DNA from: Ruminococcus sp.
GTDB lineage: Bacteria; Bacillota; Clostridia; Oscillospirales; Ruminococcaceae
Direction: 5' to 3'
Assembly (NCBI GenBank): GCA_003446315.1
Contig: DMBA01000279.1
Location: forward strand, 1 to 11,742
DNA: 11,742 bases
Shown here: positions 7,555 to 11,742 of the stretch, piece by piece
Layout of the letters: every line of letters starts with the position of its first letter
Position numbering within the stretch: the stretch's first letter is position 1
Program-made: the position numbers and the translations under genes
The notes under the pieces: generated by a model
Databases searched by the model: none
Told to the model about the DNA's origin: nothing
The model's input: only the letters and a program-made list of their open reading frames with translations

Positions 7555-7668
7555 GAATCGGAACTGCCAGATTAGAATGTATCTGATTTAATAATTATGA
7601 AAAACGTTCCGAATCGTTACAAAATGACTACAATTTGAAAGCAAATCGGTGTAAACCGGAATTTTGCA
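7555..7668. other. Intergenic region upstream of the pseudokinase promoter
   Basis: No gene is visible. TCGGAAC at 7558-7564 is perfectly complementary to GTTCCGA at 7606-7612, and a small CAGAT/ATCTG hairpin (7568-7585) followed by an AT-rich run lies between them. Neither has a proper U tract, so termination of the upstream gene here would be weak. GAATCG occurs at 7555-7560 and again at 7611-7616. Confidence 0.35.
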
Positions 7669-7686
7669 TTGACAGAATGCCGGTTT
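7653..7686. promoter_or_regulatory. Dyad spanning the -35 of the pseudokinase promoter
   Basis: AAACCGG at 7653-7659 and CCGGTTT at 7680-7686 are perfect complements. Inside them ATTTTG (7661-7666) and CAGAAT (7673-7678) also pair, with one G-T, giving about 13 paired positions per arm and one mismatch. The -35 hexamer (7669-7674) lies at the centre. There is no T run after it, so an operator is more likely than a terminator. Confidence 0.5.
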
Positions 7687-7697
7687 CCTGTTAAAAT
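7669..7697 (+). promoter_or_regulatory. Sigma-A promoter for the PASTA pseudokinase
   Basis: The -35 is a perfect TTGACA at 7669-7674, the spacer is 17 bases, and the -10 is TAAAAT at 7692-7697. Transcription should begin near 7704, leaving a leader of about 63 bases before the ATG at 7767. Confidence 0.85.
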
Positions 7698-7766
7698 GTA
7701 TGATGGAATCAATATCTGTTTCCCCGCATGCAAGAAGTTGAAGGCGGGAAGGGAAGGAGTTATGCA

Positions 7767-10013
7767 ATGAGCGATCTGAAGCTATGCTTTGGGTGCATGG
7801 AACCGTTGGGCGACGATTCTGTATGCGTACATTGCGGCTACGATCAGAACACGACATGGCTTGCAAATTACTTAAAGCCCGGTACGGTTCTGCATGAACG
7901 CTTTATGGTCGGCAAGGTGCTCAGCGCAAATGGTGAGGGCGTGACCTATGTCGGTTATGATGAATCGGTGGAATGCAAGGTGCTGATTCGGGAATATTTC
8001 CCGGAGCGCCTTTGCAGCAGAGTGACTGCGACCGGTGCGGTCAATGTCAAATATGACCATCTTGCGCAGTATAAGGCGCTGATGGCAGAGTATACCGAGA
8101 TGAACAAAGCGCTTGCCCGAATGCGGGATCTCAGTCATCTGAATCCTGCACTTGACATGTTTGCAGAGAATAACACCACATATGCAGTTTATGAGTATCT
8201 GGAAGGCGGCACGCTGCTGGAATATCTCAAGGAGAATGCCGGTGAATTGAGCTGGAATATCGTCAGACGGATCTTCCCGCCGCTGTTTACGACACTGAGC
8301 CTGCTGCACAATGCAGGTGTACTGCACCGCGGATTGAGCCCGGAAACCATCTGGGTAACCGATAAAGGTGAGATCAAGCTGACCGGATTCTGCATTTCTG
8401 CCGTGCGGACGAATGATACCGAGCTGGATGCAGAGCTGTTTGACGGCTATGCAGCGCCGGAGCAGTATTTTGCAGACCGTCAGCAGGGAACATGGACAGA
8501 TGTATACGGCATTTGTGCCGTGCTTTACCGGATCCTGACCGGATGCCGTGCAACGGATGCCATTTCCCGTCAGGATTATGATATTCTGGTACCGCCGGCT
8601 GAATTGAACCCGCAGGTTCCGGAAAGTGTATCGAACGGCATCATGCAGGGTCTGGAGCTGGATGGCAGCAAGCGTGTCCGCACCATCACAGATCTTGTGA
8701 CGCTGCTGTTCGGCGATGTGAATGAAGAATCCGATGCCGCGCATAAGAAGGAAAACACAGCCGTGTTTGAGCCGCAGCATGGTTCTGCTGCACCGCGGCG
8801 TACACACCCGGCAAACCGCAGCGGTCAGCAGCGCCGCCCGCAGCAAGGCGGCAGACCCGTCAACCGTTCCGGCGGTCAGCGCCGACCGGCAGGCAGCGGA
8901 CAATATGCACACCAGCGTCGTTCTCCGAACGGCGGATATACCAGAAACCGGAAGGAAGAGGAGATCAGCATATTTGAGCGCGTGCGTGCACCGCTGCTGA
9001 TCGCATTCCTGTTTGTCTGTATCATCACGATCATCGTCATTGGCATCATTCATATTATGAATATGCGCGACGATTCGGATACTGCCAATACGAGAGACCG
9101 CAATAGTTCTGTTGTGGATAATGTTGAGCCGGCAGAAGGGGAGAATTCCGAAGAGGAGCTGCATCCGGATTCGATTGTTCCGGATCTGGTCGGCAAGAAT
9201 TATCAGATCAAGCGCGATGAAATGGCTGGATGGCTGGATCTGGATCCGATTTTTGAGTTCAATGAGAATGTATTGAAAGATAATATTTTCTGGCAGGAAT
9301 TTGAAGTCGGTTCTGATTTCGTCAGCGGCTCCACGATGAAAGTCAAGGTCAGCCTTGGAACATCCATTCTGGTTCTGCCTGATTTCAGCGGCGAGCGTTT
9401 GCAGTCGTATGTCAAGAAGCTGGAAGAAATGGGCTTTGTTGCGGCTGTAGACGGCGGCAATGACAGCTCCGTGAACTTTAACAACAACAATGTGAACGGC
9501 ATGACAACCACCAGACGCAATGATGACGGCTCTGTTGTGACCACAACGAATGAAAACGGCAAAGAGCAGCATGTTATCTATAAAGCCAAGGTCGATTATA
9601 ACTATTCGAACGGTTTTGTCTGTGCGGTTGATCCGCCCCCGATGACCGTCATTGATGCGCTCGGCGATTACACGATCACCGTATATTATGCGTATAATCC
9701 GGTCAACGACACCTATGTTTATACGCAGTCATCTTATAACGGCACAACAAACCGTGCCCGCACCACAACCAAAACAACCACGACCGGTTCCCGTACCACT
9801 ACCACAAGACCGGTTGTTGAAACAGAAGCACCGCGGACAGAAGCGCCTTCCACCGAACCGCCCGTGCAGACCGCACCGCCGGCTACAGATCCGCCTGTCA
9901 GCCCGCCTGTGACGAATGCGCCTACCCCAGCAACGGATCCGCCATCGGATCCCACGCCGACTCCGACACCGGATCCGCCATCTGATCCCGGCGGGGGAGA
10001 GGAAGCCACCTGA
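7767..10013 (+). CDS. Zinc-ribbon/PASTA membrane pseudokinase
   Basis: 748 residues. Order: zinc ribbon (Cys7, Cys10, Cys20, Cys23); kinase fold about 38-316; basic Arg/Gln/Gly linker 343-396; membrane helix about 409-430; outer part with PASTA-like repeats at about 469-531 and 533-643; Thr/Pro-rich tail 657-748. It resembles the Clostridia zinc-ribbon PknB-like Ser/Thr kinases, whose usual 'VAIKEYFP' is VLIREYFP here. Catalytic residues are missing: the ATP lysine is Arg75, HRD is HRG (Gly189), the following Asn is Thr194, and DFG is GFC (207-209). APE (230-232) and subdomain IX Asp245 are kept, so the fold is probably intact but phosphotransfer is unlikely. PASTA domains in known kinases bind muropeptides or lipid II, so a cell-wall sensing or scaffold role is inferred. 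ATG 7767 has AAGGAG at 7754-7759. The gene has its own promoter and terminator. Confidence 0.9.
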   Translation: MSDLKLCFGCMEPLGDDSVCVHCGYDQNTTWLANYLKPGTVLHERFMVGKVLSANGEGVTYVGYDESVECKVLIREYFPERLCSRVTATGAVNVKYDHLAQYKALMAEYTEMNKALARMRDLSHLNPALDMFAENNTTYAVYEYLEGGTLLEYLKENAGELSWNIVRRIFPPLFTTLSLLHNAGVLHRGLSPETIWVTDKGEIKLTGFCISAVRTNDTELDAELFDGYAAPEQYFADRQQGTWTDVYGICAVLYRILTGCRATDAISRQDYDILVPPAELNPQVPESVSNGIMQGLELDGSKRVRTITDLVTLLFGDVNEESDAAHKKENTAVFEPQHGSAAPRRTHPANRSGQQRRPQQGGRPVNRSGGQRRPAGSGQYAHQRRSPNGGYTRNRKEEEISIFERVRAPLLIAFLFVCIITIIVIGIIHIMNMRDDSDTANTRDRNSSVVDNVEPAEGENSEEELHPDSIVPDLVGKNYQIKRDEMAGWLDLDPIFEFNENVLKDNIFWQEFEVGSDFVSGSTMKVKVSLGTSILVLPDFSGERLQSYVKKLEEMGFVAAVDGGNDSSVNFNNNNVNGMTTTRRNDDGSVVTTTNENGKEQHVIYKAKVDYNYSNGFVCAVDPPPMTVIDALGDYTITVYYAYNPVNDTYVYTQSSYNGTTNRARTTTKTTTTGSRTTTTRPVVETEAPRTEAPSTEPPVQTAPPATDPPVSPPVTNAPTPATDPPSDPTPTPTPDPPSDPGGGEEAT
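9934..9989 (+). repeat. In-frame repeat in the Pro-rich tail
   Basis: The 20-base unit at 9934-9953 recurs at 9970-9989 with one difference. The offset is 36 bases (12 codons) and each copy encodes DPPSDP. It sits in the Pro/Thr-rich C-terminal tail of the pseudokinase and probably arose by slippage or duplication. Confidence 0.7.
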
Positions 10014-10025
10014 TATATGAAGTAT

Positions 10026-10060
10026 AACCGCATCCTGATTTCGGGTGCGGTTTGCTTTAT
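10026..10060 (+). terminator. Intrinsic terminator after the pseudokinase
   Basis: AACCGCATCC at 10026-10035 pairs with GGGTGCGGTT at 10043-10052 (10 pairs including one G-T) around a 7-base loop. The T-rich tail TTTGCTTTAT ends at 10060. It begins 12 bases after the stop codon and separates this gene from the carboxypeptidase. Confidence 0.8.
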
Positions 10061-10132
10061 CGGATTCTATTTGCAAATATGGTTCTAATTGTCCCGGAGC
10101 AGACATACAATGCAGCAAAGGGGGACAATCAT

Positions 10133-11290
10133 ATGAATCATAGCAAACGAAGGATATCGGCAGCGTTTTTGATCGTGCTGCTTTGGATGCATGTACCGGC
10201 GTATGAGGCATCTGCCGCTGCACCGGAGATCTCTGCCAAGGGCTGCGTGCTGATGGATGCGCAAACGGGTCAGGTCGTATATGGCTTGCAGGAAGCGGAA
10301 AAACGTCCGATGGCAAGCACCACAAAGATCATGACGACGCTGCTGACATTGGAAAGCGGCGATCTGGACGAACCGTTCACAGTAGACAGTGAAGCGATCC
10401 GTGTGGAAGGATCGTCTATGGGCTTGCAGGAAGGGGACACTGTGACCAAGCGGGCATTGTGTACCGGCATGCTGCTGCCTTCCGGAAATGATGCGGCGAA
10501 TGCGTCTGCGGTGGCAGTTGCAGGAAGCATACCGCGCTTTCTGGAGATGATGAATGCCAGAGCCGCCCAAATCGGCATGACGCATACATGTTTTGCATCG
10601 CCTTCCGGATTGGATGCAGAGGGACACGGCGCATCGGCATATGATATGGCGCTGCTTGCGCGGGAAGCGCTGCAAAATCCGGAATTTGCGGAGATCTGTG
10701 CCAGACAATCGGCATCTGTCAGCTTTGGAAATCCACCGTATCTGCGCACATTATACAATACGAACAAGCTGCTTGGGATGGATGAAAGTGTGATTGGTGT
10801 CAAGACCGGTTTTACGGATGCAGCCGGCAGATGCTTAGTGAGTGCGAGCCGGCGGGACGGCAGAACGCTGATCTGTGTGACGCTGTATGACCGGAATGAC
10901 TGGGCGGATCATCTTGCGCTTTATGATTACGGCTTTGCGTCTGCTGAGCCGTATACAGTGCCGCTGCCGGAGATTCCGCCGGTTGCGGTAGAGGGCGGGA
11001 CGCAGGAAGCGGTGGGGGCATATCTGAAGCAGCCGCCGGAATGGACAGCGTGGTGCGGTGTTCCGCCGCAGTATACGGAAGTGCATTTGCTGCCGCCGTT
11101 CCTGACCGCGCCGGTTCATAAGGGCGACCGGATCGGGGAAACGGTGTATTGCAACGGAAAAACGGAGATTATGCGCTGCCCGCTTTTTGCGATGGAAGAC
11201 GTGTTGCCGCCTGACAGCACGAAAACAAAAACACATTTTACAGATTGGCTAAAAAACATCCTTCGCCGTATCACCGGCAATTACAAATAG
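10133..11290 (+). CDS. Serine-type D-Ala-D-Ala carboxypeptidase (DacF/PBP5-like, S11)
   Basis: A 385-residue penicillin-binding protein that removes the terminal D-alanine of peptidoglycan pentapeptides outside the cytoplasmic membrane. A signal peptide is evident: basic MNHSKRR, hydrophobic core about 9-22, likely cleavage after ASA at 26-28. Catalytic motifs are STTK at 62-65 (Ser62 nucleophile, Lys65), SGN at 117-119 and KTG at 224-226, in normal order and spacing for family S11. The C-terminal region (about 270-360) resembles the PBP5-type beta domain. The final 20 residues (WLKNILRRI) could form the amphipathic membrane anchor. ATG 10133 has AAAGGGGG at 10117-10124. The frame extends to 10052, but only through the terminator tail and without a ribosome site. 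No clear promoter is visible in the 73-base gap after the terminator; TACAAT at 10106-10111 lacks a good -35. No terminator directly follows. Confidence 0.92.
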   Translation: MNHSKRRISAAFLIVLLWMHVPAYEASAAAPEISAKGCVLMDAQTGQVVYGLQEAEKRPMASTTKIMTTLLTLESGDLDEPFTVDSEAIRVEGSSMGLQEGDTVTKRALCTGMLLPSGNDAANASAVAVAGSIPRFLEMMNARAAQIGMTHTCFASPSGLDAEGHGASAYDMALLAREALQNPEFAEICARQSASVSFGNPPYLRTLYNTNKLLGMDESVIGVKTGFTDAAGRCLVSASRRDGRTLICVTLYDRNDWADHLALYDYGFASAEPYTVPLPEIPPVAVEGGTQEAVGAYLKQPPEWTAWCGVPPQYTEVHLLPPFLTAPVHKGDRIGETVYCNGKTEIMRCPLFAMEDVLPPDSTKTKTHFTDWLKNILRRITGNYK

Positions 11291-11372
11291 TATAAACTTA
11301 GTCAGAATATACAATCTTAGAGATTAAAACCTGTTGACAATGCTGATTTTTGATGAATTTTACAGAATCCGC

Positions 11373-11401
11373 TTGACAGAATTAGATATTTTTGCTATAA
11401 T
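11373..11401 (+). promoter_or_regulatory. Perfect-consensus sigma-A promoter
   Basis: TTGACA at 11373-11378, exactly 17 bases, then TATAAT at 11396-11401, with TGC before it giving an extended -10. It is the best promoter in the window. Transcription should start near 11408. No gene with a ribosome site follows, so it most likely drives a small RNA. A second TTGACA at 11334-11339 has no matching -10. Confidence 0.88.
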
Positions 11402-11407
11402 ACAATC

Positions 11408-11570
11408 ATGGCGAGCGAAGGTATCAAGAATTTGAAACCGGCATCCGCCTTTCCTCTGCAACTGATTTATCCTGCTTGCCTCTTTTCATGATAAATCATT
11501 GCCCTCTCGATTTCATTACCCGTAGCAAAGTAGCCTTCTCATTTACCCGTGAGAAGGCTTCTTTGTGTTT
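11408..11570 (+). ncRNA. Candidate structured small RNA, unidentified
   Basis: A transcript of about 160 bases is predicted from the strong promoter at 11373 to the terminator ending near 11570. Three hairpins precede the terminator. 11420-11427 pairs with 11432-11439 (GAAT loop, one mismatch). GGC/GCC at 11440-11449 follows directly. A 13-pair stem, 11458-11471 with 11490-11502, has one bulged C and an 18-base loop. TTACCCGT occurs twice (11516-11523 and again in the terminator loop at 11543-11550). I do not see the conserved cores of SRP RNA, tmRNA, RNase P, T-box or SAM riboswitches. A 6S-like long rod is also not obvious. The only gene downstream is on the other strand, so a leader or riboswitch role is unlikely. 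The RNA might instead be a processed 3' end of the carboxypeptidase transcript. Confidence 0.55.
11526..11570 (+). terminator. Strong intrinsic terminator of the small RNA
   Basis: CAAAG-T-AGCCTTCTCA at 11526-11541 pairs with TGAGAAGGCT-T-CTTTG at 11550-11565: 15 pairs with a single T-T mismatch and an 8-base loop. The T-rich tail TGTTT follows. The best U tract is on the + strand, so it ends + strand transcription. Confidence 0.85.
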
Positions 11571-11586
11571 ATAAACAGATTAAATA

Positions 11587-11632
11587 TTGACATTTTGCCA
11601 TAAACGTCAAATTCTTGCCGCAATATTTGACA
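11587..11632. repeat. Alternating inverted TTGAC/GTCAA half-sites
   Basis: TTGACA at 11587-11592, GTCAAAT at 11606-11612 and ATTTGACA at 11625-11632 alternate in orientation. The last two form a perfect 7-base inverted repeat with an inner TTG/CAA pairing. Two copies look like -35 boxes, but no -10 lies at the right distance. No T run follows on either strand, so it is not a clear terminator for the convergent minus-strand gene. It could be a protein-binding cluster. Confidence 0.4.
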
Positions 11633-11649
11633 AAAATACGCATAATATA

Positions 11650-11742
11650 TCATTTAAGTGAATGTGCGATCTGCCAAAGCAGTGTACCCACACAATAAGC
11701 CCCCGAGGTAAGGGCGATGCCCGCCGCCATTGATCTAAAGCT
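11650..11742 (-). CDS. 3' end of a minus-strand gene (membrane-protein-like), partial
   Basis: Reading from the right edge on the minus strand, 30 codons are open before a TGA at 11650-11652. The peptide runs SFRSMAAGIALTSGAYC and then continues hydrophobic with GTLLWQIAHSLK, which looks like a C-terminal membrane helix with a short polar end. The gene body lies outside the window, so no family can be assigned, and the frame could be fortuitous. If real, the gene converges on the small RNA candidate. Confidence 0.35.
   Translation of the reverse strand, partial: SFRSMAAGIALTSGAYCVGTLLWQIAHSLK

Noticed and set aside
7872..9572. A 566-codon open frame on the minus strand inside the pseudokinase gene
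   Set aside because: It is antisense to a well-supported gene with recognisable domains. Its product is Cys/Arg/His-rich with no motif, and no matching ribosome site or promoter was seen. It is an artefact of codon bias.
10083..10111. Promoter for the carboxypeptidase gene (TTCTAA with TACAAT)
   Set aside because: The -35 matches consensus at only about half its positions. It is too weak to call, although some promoter is expected in this gap.
11408..11491. A 27-codon open frame starting with ATG exactly at the predicted transcription start
   Set aside because: It would be leaderless with no ribosome site, which is uncommon in this group. Its composition is unremarkable and its codons overlap the stable stems of the candidate RNA. 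Conservation data could revive it.
11627..11653. TTGACA at 11627-11632 as a + strand promoter
   Set aside because: The nearest -10-like hexamer, TATCAT at 11648-11653, leaves a 15-base spacer, and the only frame downstream is on the other strand.
1..11742. Mobile elements, defence systems or CRISPR
   Set aside because: No transposase, integrase, nuclease, reverse transcriptase, toxin-antitoxin pair or regularly spaced repeat array was seen on either strand.

Overview
The window reads as chromosomal DNA of a gut-type Clostridia. The best guess is a Ruminococcus-like member of the Oscillospiraceae. This rests on AGGAG-type ribosome sites, sigma-A promoters, moderate GC with AT-rich intergenic gaps, a peptide deformylase with the AANMIGV variant motif, a zinc-ribbon/kinase-fold/PASTA protein, and a secreted Thr/Pro-rich tail. 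These are family-level impressions, not database results. No insertion sequence, phage gene, CRISPR array, tRNA or rRNA was seen.

Layout. (1) 160-2336: four closely packed + strand genes encode a low-molecular-weight protein tyrosine phosphatase, a peptide deformylase, a metallo-beta-lactamase-fold hydrolase and a RimJ/RimL-type N-acetyltransferase. The run closes with a strong intrinsic terminator that overlaps the last codons. (2) 2434-7554: an extended -10 promoter drives two tandem M42 metallo-aminopeptidases and a second, two-part acetyltransferase, which overlap one another by 4 bases at each junction. After 50-60 base gaps come a PLP-dependent methionine gamma-lyase-family protein and a single-pass membrane protein of unknown function. 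(3) 7669-10060: a clean promoter, embedded in a dyad, drives a 748-residue membrane protein. It has a zinc ribbon, a kinase fold, a basic linker, one membrane helix, two PASTA-like repeats and a Thr/Pro tail, and is followed by a terminator. (4) 10133-11290: a secreted D-Ala-D-Ala carboxypeptidase. (5) 11373-11570: a perfect-consensus promoter followed by a structured region of about 160 bases with no convincing gene, ending at a strong terminator; this is a candidate small RNA. (6) 11650-11742: the 3' end of a convergent minus-strand gene, cut by the window edge.

How the parts fit. The first two blocks look like housekeeping protein and peptide turnover: N-terminal deformylation, dipeptide and oligopeptide trimming, acetylation and sulfur amino-acid metabolism. 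The right half is about the cell envelope: a PASTA-bearing sensor-like protein, possibly a membrane partner (6745-7554), and a peptidoglycan carboxypeptidase.

The two observations most worth following are these. First, the PASTA protein is a pseudokinase by sequence: the ATP lysine, the catalytic Asp, the HRD-region Asn and the DFG Asp are all replaced, while the structural APE and subdomain IX Asp are kept. Second, there is an unassigned small RNA candidate at 11408-11570.
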